Origin: Bacteroidota bacterium
GTDB taxonomy: Bacteria; Bacteroidota; Ignavibacteria; UBA10030; UBA6906
Length of the DNA: 64,000 nucleotides
Direction of reading: 5' to 3'
Assembly: GCA_019637975.1 (NCBI GenBank)
Contig: JAHBUR010000010.1
Location: 62,001-126,000, forward strand
A program made the position numbers and the translations under genes. Below the pieces are notes generated by a model, which saw only the letters and a program-made list of their open reading frames with translations, had not been told where the DNA came from and searched no databases. Below are positions 50,882 to 59,504 of this stretch, in pieces; the stretch's first letter is position 1; each line of letters starts with the position of its first letter.

Positions 50882-51546
50882 CAATCCAACATCGTGAGTG
50901 GATTCCGAAGTGAAGGAACGATCATCAGCATCTTCCCTCTCTTTATATCAACAGAGAAGGGAGATTTCACAACGACGTTGCTGACGCCTATCTCCCCCAC
51001 CTTCATCGAGGCATTAAGAAGCCGATAGCGCAAACCGCGCAGCGTAATCCCTGCACATTCACCGAACGGCACAAGGCTGATCGTCGTTCCGATCTTTGCG
51101 CTCAGGCGTTTCTTCTTCTCAAGAGGCATCGCCAACCACGAATCGCCGACCAAGGATATGTCCAGCGAAGATGTGTAGTTCCAGATAATCGAAAGATTGC
51201 CGAGCGTATGATCGAGCCTTTTTCCGGTGGCAGCAACTATTATGGCTTTCCTCACCTTAATTTCAGCCAGAAAATCCAGCGCCTTTTCGAGGTCAGTATT
51301 ATCCTGACGCGGAACGTGCAGGAGTTGTGCTGCGGGGAAGTATCGCACGGTTTGTCTCGTGACAGAATCAAGATCACCGATGATGACATCGGGCCGGATG
51401 CCGAGCGAACGGGCAACATTTGCCCCGCCATCAGCAGCAACGATGACGTTCGAGCGACGGGCAAGCTCGTGTACGAGTTTGCGTCCCGGCGGTTCACCGT
51501 TACAGATGACGAGCGCTCTCCGGAATCGTGATGAGGATTGCTTCAT
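50881..51546 (-). CDS. thiN: Thiamine pyrophosphokinase
   Basis: 221 residues. Motifs of the bacterial thiamine pyrophosphokinase family are all present: VAADGGANVARSLG, VIIGDLDSV, QDNTDLEKALDF, AATGKRLDHTLGNLS and, in the C-terminal beta domain, GVSNVVVKSPFSVDI. It transfers pyrophosphate from ATP to thiamine, giving thiamine diphosphate in one step, so the organism can use imported thiamine. Its ATG overlaps the TonB receptor stop by 4 bp and its stop overlaps the symporter start, so the three are translationally coupled under the riboswitch. Confidence 0.95.
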   Translation of the reverse strand: MKQSSSRFRRALVICNGEPPGRKLVHELARRSNVIVAADGGANVARSLGIRPDVIIGDLDSVTRQTVRYFPAAQLLHVPRQDNTDLEKALDFLAEIKVRKAIIVAATGKRLDHTLGNLSIIWNYTSSLDISLVGDSWLAMPLEKKKRLSAKIGTTISLVPFGECAGITLRGLRYRLLNASMKVGEIGVSNVVVKSPFSVDIKRGKMLMIVPSLRNPLTMLD

Positions 51547-53975
51547 AAGTTGATTGCCATGCTGAAGAAGATGTTCCTTTCCGCGCCGACAAAGAAATCC
51601 TTTCCCTCGCCGTACGTTGCGTAAAAACTATCGAAGATATTGTTGACATGCAGCTTCAGTTCAACTCCGATATCGCTCAGCACATTTTTCATAGAATAGC
51701 TTACCAGCGCATCACTGACAAAATACGGATCGACGGTGTTTTGTTCATCCCTGAAGTTATCCGTGTACTGCTTACCGACGTACCGGCCTGCAAGTGACAG
51801 CAAAAGGTTTTCGTACCTGTACGTGAGCCGGAGATTTCCCAACACATCGGGGAAGCCTGCAATGGGATTCCCTTTCAGATTGAGAGGAGGGCTGGTCGAA
51901 TAGTCCGTGTGCCGGACAAACCTGTTGCGGCTGAATGTTGCATTGCCGCTCACTTCAAGTCCGTCGATCAGGCTTGCCCGAAGGCTCAGTTCAATTCCGA
52001 TATGCCTTGTGCGATCGGCATTTCCGGTGATCGGCTGGCCGAAACGATCCACCTGACCGCTTTTTACGATCTCATCTGAAAATTCCATCCAGAAAACATT
52101 TGCCATAACCTTCACCGTTTCATCGGAGAATCCTCCACCCAACTCGACATTCAACAAGCGTTCGGGTTTCACAAGCGGCGAGCCGAAATCAAATCCGCCG
52201 GCGGCTTCCGGCGCAAACTGCGGAACAATGGCTCCCCACGATTCGGGGGTGCTTGATTCTGCCGCATCGTACAGGTTCTTCAACCGCGGCTCCCGCGATG
52301 TGTATGCAACACTGATGTAGCTATTCCAATTCTCGTCGAAGTTATGGTTGAGTCCTGCACGGGGATTTATGAAATGATACGGAACTGAAAAATTCGTGCC
52401 GACATATTTCTCATCATACAATCTGTACCGATTGTACGCATACTGCACGCTGATCATTCCGGTCCAGTCGGGTCGGAAACGATACAACTCTTGCGCGTAC
52501 AGAGAAAAAATGTCCTTTCCCCCTTTGTAATCGTAGTAACGGTAATTTTGAGGAAGTGAAACAGGAAGCAGATCGGCACGTTTCAAATTCCCCCAATGAT
52601 CGGACCGGTGAATGCGAAGCTCCGAGCCGATCACCAGTTCGCCGTTATCATGTTTTAGTGTCACACGCGGCAACCAACCCCATTGTTTGTTGCTGACGAC
52701 GGCGTGGATAAGCGCCCTCGACATATACAGCGTGTCGGGATCGCCCGTTATGTCGAAGCCGTTTTGTCGCGTAATGCGAAAATACGAATACGGGGCCCAC
52801 GATCCGTCATAGTCGAAGAAGCCATCGCCTGTGACGAGAAACAGAGTATTGTTGAGTGTAAGATTGTCGGACAACCGCCATTCGTGGAACAATTCGTAAT
52901 GCGGTTGGGAGAAATTCTCGATCTCATCGTCGCCTTGAATCGGATTGGCGCGGCGCTTCTCACGATTCTTCACGTCCTCTTTCGGGATGCCGTAATACGC
53001 GAGATGGTCGGAAACCGGCCCTCCGTAAAAATTCACCTGCGTCGTCATTTCTTCATCATAACGAATCAGGCCAAGGAAGTAGCTGTTGAAATCCACCCAC
53101 GAACGTTCGCGATAGCCGCTACTCAAGATTTTCGAGAGACGGCCATGAATGGCGTATTGGTTGTCGATAAGTCCCGAATTGAACGATGCTGAGTAGCGGC
53201 GTGTATTGTAACTCCCGACGCCGCCGGAGAACTGAAAAAGCCGCTCGCGTCCGAAGTTATTCGTGACGAGATTCACCGAGCCGCCGATAGCAGGAGAGCC
53301 GTAGAATGCGCTGCCCGCTCCGCGTTGAACCTGAATATCCTCGACGCTCGCAGCAATGTCCGGCATATCGAGCCAGTACACATTATGATCTTCGGGATCG
53401 TTTTGGGGAATGCCGTTTACCATCACGGCAATACGCCGCGCATCGAAGCCGCGAATGTTCAGATATGTATAGCCGATACCGTTGCCCGCTTCAGAATAGA
53501 ATGTTGTGGAGGGAAGTTCGGAAAGAAGGACAGGAATATCCTGCGTTGAATACCGTTCGCGGATCTGTTCCCGTTCGAGAGTTGAGAATGTTGCAGGCGT
53601 TTCCCGTTCCCTTCCGCGTGTAGCGGAAACGACTATCGGTTGGCCGACAATCTCCGATGGAGAAAGTGAGAATGTAAGGGACGCAACACCGCCGCCAACC
53701 ACGACAACTTCCTTTCTCAGCGCAGAATACCCGACAAATGATGCACGCAATTGATATGTCCCGGCTTTCACATTCCCAATTGTGAATTCACCGTCGGCAT
53801 CAGTTGTCGAGCCGAGAGAGGTTCCCCTGATCGTGATGTTGGCCCCGAGCAACGGATTCATCGTCGATGCGTCAACAACTTTCCCCTTGATTGTGCCCGT
53901 CTCCTCTGCAAACGAAAAAGCGTAGAGGAGAAATGAACACAGCACAATCTGCAAAGTGGTTTTCGTTCGTCTCAT
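51543..53975 (-). CDS. TonB-dependent outer-membrane receptor, probable thiamine receptor
   Basis: 810 residues from an ATG at 53975 preceded by AAAGGA; an extended start at 54023 has no ribosome site. Signal peptide 1-22. A carboxypeptidase-regulatory-like beta-sandwich follows (about 25-110, GTIKGKVVDASTMNPLLGANITIRG). The plug domain at about 125-230 includes YTYLNIRGFDARRIAVMVNG and QRGAGSAFYGSPAIGG. A 22-strand barrel continues to the end (FFSMAINL). It imports a scarce ligand across the outer membrane using TonB energy. The TPP riboswitch, thiN and the symporter identify the ligand as thiamine or a derivative; this is inference from context. Confidence 0.93.
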   Translation of the reverse strand: MRRTKTTLQIVLCSFLLYAFSFAEETGTIKGKVVDASTMNPLLGANITIRGTSLGSTTDADGEFTIGNVKAGTYQLRASFVGYSALRKEVVVVGGGVASLTFSLSPSEIVGQPIVVSATRGRERETPATFSTLEREQIRERYSTQDIPVLLSELPSTTFYSEAGNGIGYTYLNIRGFDARRIAVMVNGIPQNDPEDHNVYWLDMPDIAASVEDIQVQRGAGSAFYGSPAIGGSVNLVTNNFGRERLFQFSGGVGSYNTRRYSASFNSGLIDNQYAIHGRLSKILSSGYRERSWVDFNSYFLGLIRYDEEMTTQVNFYGGPVSDHLAYYGIPKEDVKNREKRRANPIQGDDEIENFSQPHYELFHEWRLSDNLTLNNTLFLVTGDGFFDYDGSWAPYSYFRITRQNGFDITGDPDTLYMSRALIHAVVSNKQWGWLPRVTLKHDNGELVIGSELRIHRSDHWGNLKRADLLPVSLPQNYRYYDYKGGKDIFSLYAQELYRFRPDWTGMISVQYAYNRYRLYDEKYVGTNFSVPYHFINPRAGLNHNFDENWNSYISVAYTSREPRLKNLYDAAESSTPESWGAIVPQFAPEAAGGFDFGSPLVKPERLLNVELGGGFSDETVKVMANVFWMEFSDEIVKSGQVDRFGQPITGNADRTRHIGIELSLRASLIDGLEVSGNATFSRNRFVRHTDYSTSPPLNLKGNPIAGFPDVLGNLRLTYRYENLLLSLAGRYVGKQYTDNFRDEQNTVDPYFVSDALVSYSMKNVLSDIGVELKLHVNNIFDSFYATYGEGKDFFVGAERNIFFSMAINL

Positions 53976-54063
53976 AATTCCTTTCTCCAAAAACAAATGC
54001 CGTTTCCCGTTGCGAACCTGCAAAAGGAAACGGCAGAAAAAGAAATCAAGAACGAACTTGGTT

Positions 54064-54156
54064 CCGTTTCCCTACGCCGGTATTGTCCGGATCAGGTTCT
54101 TAGGGTTTTATCTCAGCCCCGTCCCGACGAAGTCGGGATCGGTACACCCCTAACGG
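54064..54156 (-). promoter_or_regulatory. TPP (THI-box) riboswitch
   Basis: Read on the minus strand. P1 pairs CCGTT (54152-54156) with AACGG (54064-54068). The conserved blocks are TTAGGGGTG on the 5' side, then a variable stem CCCGACTTCGTCGGG (P3 extension), the GGGGCTGAGA pyrimidine-sensing block, ACCCTAAGAACCTGATCC, and CCGGACAATACCGGCGTAGGG. These match the thi-box consensus almost exactly. It begins a few bases after the predicted start site and ends 88 nt before the TonB receptor ATG. Bound thiamine diphosphate should lower expression of the receptor, thiN and symporter. The switching mechanism (termination or translation) is not evident. Confidence 0.96.
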
Positions 54157-54168
54157 TTTTCTGTTATG

Positions 54169-54197
54169 AATATACACCATTCGCACCGCGAATTCAA
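54169..54197 (-). promoter_or_regulatory. Sigma-70-type promoter of the thiamine operon
   Basis: TTGAAT (54192-54197), exactly 17 bp, TATATT (54169-54174) on the minus strand. Initiation near 54162 would place the riboswitch at the very 5' end of the transcript, which supports both calls. Confidence 0.7.
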
Positions 54198-54215
54198 CTT
54201 CACAGGGTACAACTC

Positions 54216-54244
54216 TTGACTCTTGGCGCGGAGCTTCTTAAGTT
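54216..54244 (+). promoter_or_regulatory. Candidate promoter of the PEGA gene
   Basis: TTGACT (54216-54221), 17 bp, TAAGTT (54239-54244). The -35 box is good, the -10 weak. Leader about 125 nt. Confidence 0.32.
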
Positions 54245-54374
54245 GATTCCAGCATATCGTGGCTCGGGCCGAACCCCCTTTTCGATGCCACGCCTTTCTG
54301 TACGAGTTCTTTACGTAGCCGCATCTCCAATAAATCCCGGATGCATTTCCCTCTTACCAGAAATGAGGAGCCCT

Positions 54375-55541
54375 ATGAACTCTTTCTCTGTTCTCTTTCT
54401 CATCTTACTTATCGCAATGCACGCAAGGGCTGAGTCCCCTTTTGCAGCGCCGGATGATACAACACGCGGATACTGCAGCCTGAGCATCACGTCTTCTCCG
54501 CCGGGAGCAGAGGTGTTGCTCAATGGGAAGATTTTCGGTGTTACCCCGATCGTGTGCGGCGATCTGCCGCTTGGCAAGCACATATTGCGTTTGCGGCTCG
54601 AGGGCTTTCTGGATCATACCGACACGTTGACGTTTGATTCGGCTAAAGTGTTCGTCAGAGATATCCAGCTCATTGAGCCCGGAACGTTGACAATTACTTC
54701 CGACCCTCCGGAGGCGGATGTGATTATTGACGGCTCGAACATCGGAAAGACGCCGATTGCCGGACTTCGCATGAAGCCGGGAATCATCTTGCTTCGCGTG
54801 ACAAAAGTGCATCATACCCCGTTCGAGCAGAGTGTTGTGATCCAGCAGGACAAGGAAGCAAATATTGCCGTTCAGCTTCTGCGAAGGCAAGGTTCGTTGA
54901 CGGTTCACGTCACGCCTTCAAACGCCGACGTGTTTGTTGACGGAAAGAATATCGGGAAAGGTTCGATCGAAAATTATGAACTTGAAGCCGGCAGGTACTT
55001 GATCTCTGTTGAGGAAGGCGGCCACAAGCTGCAGCACAACATCTTCGTTCCTCCCGGTTCGAGAGTGGAAGTACAGGCAACGGTCAACCAGTATTCTCTC
55101 GCGGCCTTCCGGACATCGCTTCTGGCCCCGGGCTTGGGACAGTTCATGGACGGAGCGGCTGCAAAGGGAATCGCTATGATGGGAGCCTTCGCTGGAAGCA
55201 CATCATTTCTGATTGCTTCACTCAGCGACTACTCGACAAAGCAAGAGAACTACACACTTCTCCGGCAGGCATACCGTTCGGCAAACACGGAGGCGGATGC
55301 ACTCGCCGCCGGAACCAAGGCGCTGGCGGCTCATCAGGATATGGAATCGAGTTTCAAGAAGCGGAGAACGGCCATCGTGCTTATCGGCGTGGTGTATGCA
55401 GCAATAGTTCTCGATGCGTATCTGCATCACACGCGCGTCGGGAGTTTCGAGGCTGTGCCTCAGAAACTCTTCTCATCTCTGCACCCTGTCCTTTCCGCCG
55501 ATGGGCATTCGATGTCGGTCGGCATTCAATTGAACTTCTGA
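54375..55541 (+). CDS. Triple-PEGA-domain membrane protein
   Basis: 388 residues from the ATG at 54375, with GAGGAG just upstream. Longer frames run through the riboswitch region and are rejected. Signal peptide 1-19. Three PEGA repeats follow at about 35-90, 95-155 and 165-225 (SSPPGAEVLLNGKIFGVTP, SDPPEADVIIDGSNIGKTP, VTPSNADVFVDGKNIGKGS). A region with two hydrophobic helices ends the protein (APGLGQFMDGAAAKGIAMMG and RTAIVLIGVVYAAIVLDAYL) around a helical linker rich in Ala/Glu, like DUF5683. PEGA domains are thought to bind surface polymers. It lies 15 bp before the first WD40 lipoprotein, so the three genes form one unit. Confidence 0.88.
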   Translation: MNSFSVLFLILLIAMHARAESPFAAPDDTTRGYCSLSITSSPPGAEVLLNGKIFGVTPIVCGDLPLGKHILRLRLEGFLDHTDTLTFDSAKVFVRDIQLIEPGTLTITSDPPEADVIIDGSNIGKTPIAGLRMKPGIILLRVTKVHHTPFEQSVVIQQDKEANIAVQLLRRQGSLTVHVTPSNADVFVDGKNIGKGSIENYELEAGRYLISVEEGGHKLQHNIFVPPGSRVEVQATVNQYSLAAFRTSLLAPGLGQFMDGAAAKGIAMMGAFAGSTSFLIASLSDYSTKQENYTLLRQAYRSANTEADALAAGTKALAAHQDMESSFKKRRTAIVLIGVVYAAIVLDAYLHHTRVGSFEAVPQKLFSSLHPVLSADGHSMSVGIQLNF

Positions 55542-55556
55542 TTCCCGAGGTGACTC

Positions 55557-57077
55557 ATGAGATTCCGCTCTGTTTTCAGCCTTCTCTTTTGCCTCTTGTT
55601 CTGGCAAACATCATGTACACTGGAAGATTTCCAACTGGATAATCCGAAAGACCCCAACTCGAATCTTTACACCCCGGAAGCAGCATCTATATGGGGATTT
55701 CCCCTGGTCAATGCGGAAGGAATTTACCTTTCAATGATACTGCCAAATTCGAAATATGTATCTTCCCTTGTTTTCGAACGTCGCACGGCGAATCAACCAT
55801 ACACGCGCATTGCAGAAGTCGCGGGAACGGTACGGGTGTACACCGACACGAATGTCACGGCCAATGTGGCTTACACATATCGAGTCTCGTCCGTCTGGCA
55901 AGGCCGCTCTACCGTATCGAACGAAGTCACGGTCACCTGGCAGTTCGCTCCTCCAACCAACGCATCCGTTTTCGTCCCTATGATGACAGCCGGAGTGGGC
56001 GTATCCTGGGCGACGTATTCGGGTTTGGCAGCCGGCTTCATACTGGAACGCTCGGCCAACGGATCAATCTTTTCAGAGATTGCGAGGATTCCGAACAACA
56101 CAAGAACGGCTGTCGACTCGACGGCAACGCCGGGGAATGTATACTCGTACAGGGTTCGCTCTTTTACATCGCGCAACGTGAGCGAGCCATCGAACATTGT
56201 TCGCGCACAGTTCCTGCCTATTGGTCTTCACACTCTTCCGACAAAGACCTTGGTTGGCCCCACTTCCTCGTTGGCGTTCTCACCTGACGGGAGTCATTGG
56301 GTATCCGGAGCTGCCGGAACGTGCCATGTGTGGTCCTTGGGAACATCGTCTCAATTGCTCGAGCTTCAGAATCCGGGTATTACATCCGTTGCCTCGAGCG
56401 GAGCCATGGTGGCAGTGAGCGGTTCAACAAGGTCAATTGCATGCAGATTCGAGCCGTTTGGAACCCTGGTCATTACCCCTGCCGTCCGCGGAAATGCAAT
56501 TACTTTTTCGCCCGACGGTGCCCACATTGCCGCGTGCATCACGCAAGGGGTTGCTATTTCGTTCTCCGGATCCGGGGCACACGTACGGACAATCGCGTAC
56601 GATTCAACGCGTTCTGTAGCCTATCGGCCCGACGGCACCATGGTTGCGGCAGGAGCAGACGGCGGAGTCGGCCTCTGGATGGCTGCATCCGGAAGCCTTG
56701 TTCGTTCCATACCGATTCCAGGCAACACGAGTATTCGCGTCGGGTTCTCATCCGATGGCACCAAACTTGTCAGCGGCGGAACTGACGGTATCGTACGTAT
56801 CTGGGATGTCGTCAGCGGCACAGAGGTTCTCTCTTGGAATGCGGGTGAACCCATCACAGCATTCTCCGTCAAAGGACAGAAGGTGATAACTGCGGGAGCC
56901 CATGATGCGAGATTGTGGGATCTGGCTTCGGGCACTATTGACCTGGCGTTTTCAGGCGGGACGTTGATACCAACTGCGGTCGATATCTCAAATAACATGC
57001 GGATTATCATGGTTGGATATTCGAATGGGACGGTAAAATTCTGGTCATTGGGAAATCATTGGTGGCCTACTCCCTAA
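55557..57077 (+). CDS. FN3/WD40 lipoprotein, tandem copy 1
   Basis: 506 residues. The signal ends FWQTSC; the Cys is well placed, though glutamine at -3 is unusual for a lipobox. The mature N-terminus has the LDNPKDPNS motif common after lipidation sites in this phylum. Two FN3-like domains follow (about 45-130 and 135-215, with AYTYRVSSVWQG and VYSYRVRSFTS). A WD40-type propeller makes up the rest (about 225-506, SLAFSPDGSHWVSG, AVAYRPDG-like segments, VRIWDVVSGTEVLSW, VKFWSLGNHWW). It is a paralogue of the next gene along its whole length, about two-thirds identical by eye. It is probably a periplasm-facing or surface binding scaffold. Confidence 0.87.
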   Translation: MRFRSVFSLLFCLLFWQTSCTLEDFQLDNPKDPNSNLYTPEAASIWGFPLVNAEGIYLSMILPNSKYVSSLVFERRTANQPYTRIAEVAGTVRVYTDTNVTANVAYTYRVSSVWQGRSTVSNEVTVTWQFAPPTNASVFVPMMTAGVGVSWATYSGLAAGFILERSANGSIFSEIARIPNNTRTAVDSTATPGNVYSYRVRSFTSRNVSEPSNIVRAQFLPIGLHTLPTKTLVGPTSSLAFSPDGSHWVSGAAGTCHVWSLGTSSQLLELQNPGITSVASSGAMVAVSGSTRSIACRFEPFGTLVITPAVRGNAITFSPDGAHIAACITQGVAISFSGSGAHVRTIAYDSTRSVAYRPDGTMVAAGADGGVGLWMAASGSLVRSIPIPGNTSIRVGFSSDGTKLVSGGTDGIVRIWDVVSGTEVLSWNAGEPITAFSVKGQKVITAGAHDARLWDLASGTIDLAFSGGTLIPTAVDISNNMRIIMVGYSNGTVKFWSLGNHWWPTP

Positions 57078-57173
57078 TAAGGAGGATTGCCACCAAAAGC
57101 GAATTTCATCACTATTTCCAATTCTATTTGACAATTTTCGTTCTTTTTGAATTCTGATGTCCCGAGGTGACTC

Positions 57174-58700
57174 ATGAGTTTCCGTTCTGTTCTTCATCTA
57201 CTTGGCTTTTGCTTGCTGATGCAGACATCCTGCACGATTGAGGATTTTGCATGGGATAATCCCATGGACCCCAATTCCGAACTGTACCAACCCAAGACGC
57301 CGACTCTGTTTGCACACCCGCTCGTCAATCTGGAAGGAATCAGACTCGTGGTCTATGTGCAAAGCCCCGCTTACATATCCACGTTTCTGATTGAGCGGCG
57401 TTCAGGCGGCGGGGCGTTCGCGCGTGTTGCAGAAATTCCCGGGGGAGATCGCGAATACATCGACACCACGATTTTGACAAACACCACGTACACGTATCGC
57501 GTAACCTCCTTTTGGAAGAAGAACTCAGCCTCTTCAAATGAATCATCCGCTACATGGATCTTCTCTCCGCCGACGGGGGCCGCGTTCTTCGTCCCTATGT
57601 CAACGGCCGGAGTCGGCATGACATGGACGCTCTATTCCGGCTTCGCCAGCGGATTCATTCTCGAACGGTCTGCGGATGGGCAGAATTTCCATGAAGTGTC
57701 CAGACTGCCGACCGATGTACGAATTGCAGTAGACTCCACTGTGACGCCAGGCAACCAATATTCATATCGTGTTCGTGCATTCACTCCACGAAGTATCAGC
57801 AATCCTTCAAACACGGTTCGCGTACAGTTCCTGCAAGCAGCGCTGTATTCACTACCGCCAAAGCACTTGCCCTCATCGGTCACGTCGGTTGCATTTTCGC
57901 CCGATGGAAGGCATTGGGTATCCGGCTCGGGAGAGTTGTGTCAGACGTGGACGTTGGGAACTTCGTCCCAAGTTGTGGAAATGCTGAACCCCCTTGTCAC
58001 GGCAGTTGCCTCATCGGGACCCATTATTGCGGCAAGCGGAACAACCCGCTCGATAGCATTGAGATTCGAACCGTTTGCAACCATGGTGATTTCTCCGGTC
58101 GTTCCGGCAAAAGCCATCGCATTTTCCGTGGATGGTTCGCGGATCGCCACGTGTACCGTCCAGGGAGTTGCAATCTCCTTCTCCTCGTCAGGAAGCGACT
58201 TGCGTTCGTTCCAATATGACTCAACCCGCTCGGCGGCATTTCGTCCCGACGGGTCAATGTTCGCCGTCGGCGCGGATGGCAGAGTCGGAGTCTGGCTGGC
58301 AAGTGCAAATACGTATACTTTCGTACACAGTATTCAGGTTCCCGGCAACAACAATATTCGGGTCGGGTTCTCCTCAGACGGAACCCGGATCATTGGTGGC
58401 GGTACCGACGGGATAATTCGGGTCTGGGATGCGGTCGCCGGCACCGAAGTCAACTCGTGGCACACCGGCAGCCCGATCAAGTCCCTTTCATCAGTGGCTG
58501 GACAAATATTGACTGTCGGCGGCTCCGATGCTCATTTGTGGGATTTCAACAGCGGAACGCTTGATCATACCTTCCCAAGCGGAGGATTAACGCCGACAAC
58601 GGGTGACTTGTCTACGAATGGCAGGTTGGTTCTGGTCGGACATTCGAACGGCACGGTAAACCTCTGGTCGTTCGGAAATCATTGGTGGATAGTGCCCTAA
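57174..58700 (+). CDS. FN3/WD40 lipoprotein, tandem copy 2
   Basis: 508 residues, same plan as its neighbour: signal ending LMQTSC, WDNPMDPNSELY, two FN3-like domains and a WD40-type propeller ending NLWSFGNHWW. Both copies are preceded by the same CCCGAGGTGACTC directly before the ATG, so the duplication included the ribosome-binding region. A TTGACA box sits at 57128-57133 without a good -10, so it may depend on transcription from upstream. Divergence is spread evenly, which suggests an old duplication retained for distinct ligands. Confidence 0.87.
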   Translation: MSFRSVLHLLGFCLLMQTSCTIEDFAWDNPMDPNSELYQPKTPTLFAHPLVNLEGIRLVVYVQSPAYISTFLIERRSGGGAFARVAEIPGGDREYIDTTILTNTTYTYRVTSFWKKNSASSNESSATWIFSPPTGAAFFVPMSTAGVGMTWTLYSGFASGFILERSADGQNFHEVSRLPTDVRIAVDSTVTPGNQYSYRVRAFTPRSISNPSNTVRVQFLQAALYSLPPKHLPSSVTSVAFSPDGRHWVSGSGELCQTWTLGTSSQVVEMLNPLVTAVASSGPIIAASGTTRSIALRFEPFATMVISPVVPAKAIAFSVDGSRIATCTVQGVAISFSSSGSDLRSFQYDSTRSAAFRPDGSMFAVGADGRVGVWLASANTYTFVHSIQVPGNNNIRVGFSSDGTRIIGGGTDGIIRVWDAVAGTEVNSWHTGSPIKSLSSVAGQILTVGGSDAHLWDFNSGTLDHTFPSGGLTPTTGDLSTNGRLVLVGHSNGTVNLWSFGNHWWIVP

Positions 58701-58706
58701 ACAGGC

Positions 58707-59468
58707 CTATGTCTCCTGATCAAACCCCGGTCGGATGAATTTCCTGGCATCAGGAAACTCTTGCTCAAGAGACTTGCGCATTTGTTCAAGCTGCACAATG
58801 ACGTCCCACAAGGCATCGGACTCGGAATGCAAATGCTGCGTCAATTCATGCCACGCCTCACAAGAGCGGTCAATGCAAATAAGCGCCACTTTCGTCGAGC
58901 CGTTGATGTAGTGTGAATCTCCTCCCACTATTCTTCTGGTGGCCAGAGCGTCGATCACCTTTTCAAGGATCAGGCTTCGGTAGCGGTAAATGACTTCATT
59001 CGCATTTTCGATGGCATCGAACGTCGAACGCGGATCGCTAATTCCCATCTCGTCCTCGCTTTCCAGCTCGTCGGCTTTTTCTTCGTACACGCTTCTGCTC
59101 TTTTCAAACCACTCGCCGACAAATGTGCCGTATCGCAGAACCTCGATGGCAAGCGGAAGCTCCCGCACTTCAAGGCACATATCCTTGTACACCTGCCGGA
59201 ATGACTGCAACTCCTCGTCGGTGAAATTCAGCCCGTCGTCACCCAGGATCTCTTTCATCGTCTCGATGGAAAGAATGTACGGTTCTTCTATTGCATCAAG
59301 AAACTCTTCCACCGTCTGGTACGTCCCCTCCCTCAAGGGGCCTTCGTCCATTGCATAGGCATAGCAGCGTTTGGTGAACGCGCATCGTTCACACCAACGA
59401 TCACAGTACTCGTCAATGCCCTTGATGAAGGGTGATTGCCTGTCAGCGGTTGAGTCTTCATTCGCCAT
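58707..59468 (-). CDS. Cys-rich hypothetical protein
   Basis: 253 residues, acidic, no signal peptide. Near the N-terminus is a Cys cluster (YCDRWCERCAFTKRCYAY, with spacing C-x3-C-x2-C-x5-C), which could bind a metal or an iron-sulfur cluster. The remainder is almost entirely helical (SFRQVYKDMCLEVRELPLAIEVLRYG, ALWDVIVQLEQMRKSLEQEF). I do not recognise the family. It converges on the WD40 lipoprotein gene with 6 bp between stops and precedes the flavin oxidase gene on its 5' side by 36 bp, in the same direction as that gene. Confidence 0.72.
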   Translation of the reverse strand: MANEDSTADRQSPFIKGIDEYCDRWCERCAFTKRCYAYAMDEGPLREGTYQTVEEFLDAIEEPYILSIETMKEILGDDGLNFTDEELQSFRQVYKDMCLEVRELPLAIEVLRYGTFVGEWFEKSRSVYEEKADELESEDEMGISDPRSTFDAIENANEVIYRYRSLILEKVIDALATRRIVGGDSHYINGSTKVALICIDRSCEAWHELTQHLHSESDALWDVIVQLEQMRKSLEQEFPDARKFIRPGFDQET

Positions 59469-59504
59469 TGTCAGTCCATATTGTGTTGAGATGGTGGGAA
59501 GCTG

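Larger units (their letters stand above)
53976..54374. other. Regulatory region between the thiamine operon and the PEGA gene
   Basis: About 400 bp between divergent genes. It holds the receptor's ribosome site, an 88-nt spacer, the TPP riboswitch (54064-54156), the minus-strand promoter (54169-54197) and a plus-strand promoter candidate (54216-54244). A small GC-rich stretch at 54245-54362 shows nothing I recognise. Confidence 0.75.

Noticed and set aside
53997-54374. Upstream extension of the PEGA gene
   Set aside because: It would translate through the complement of the TPP riboswitch and the promoters. The signal peptide and GAGGAG site place the start at 54375.
55557-58700. One long gene broken by a frameshift
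   Set aside because: The two frames are complete paralogues, each with its own signal peptide, leader and stop, so it is a tandem duplication.
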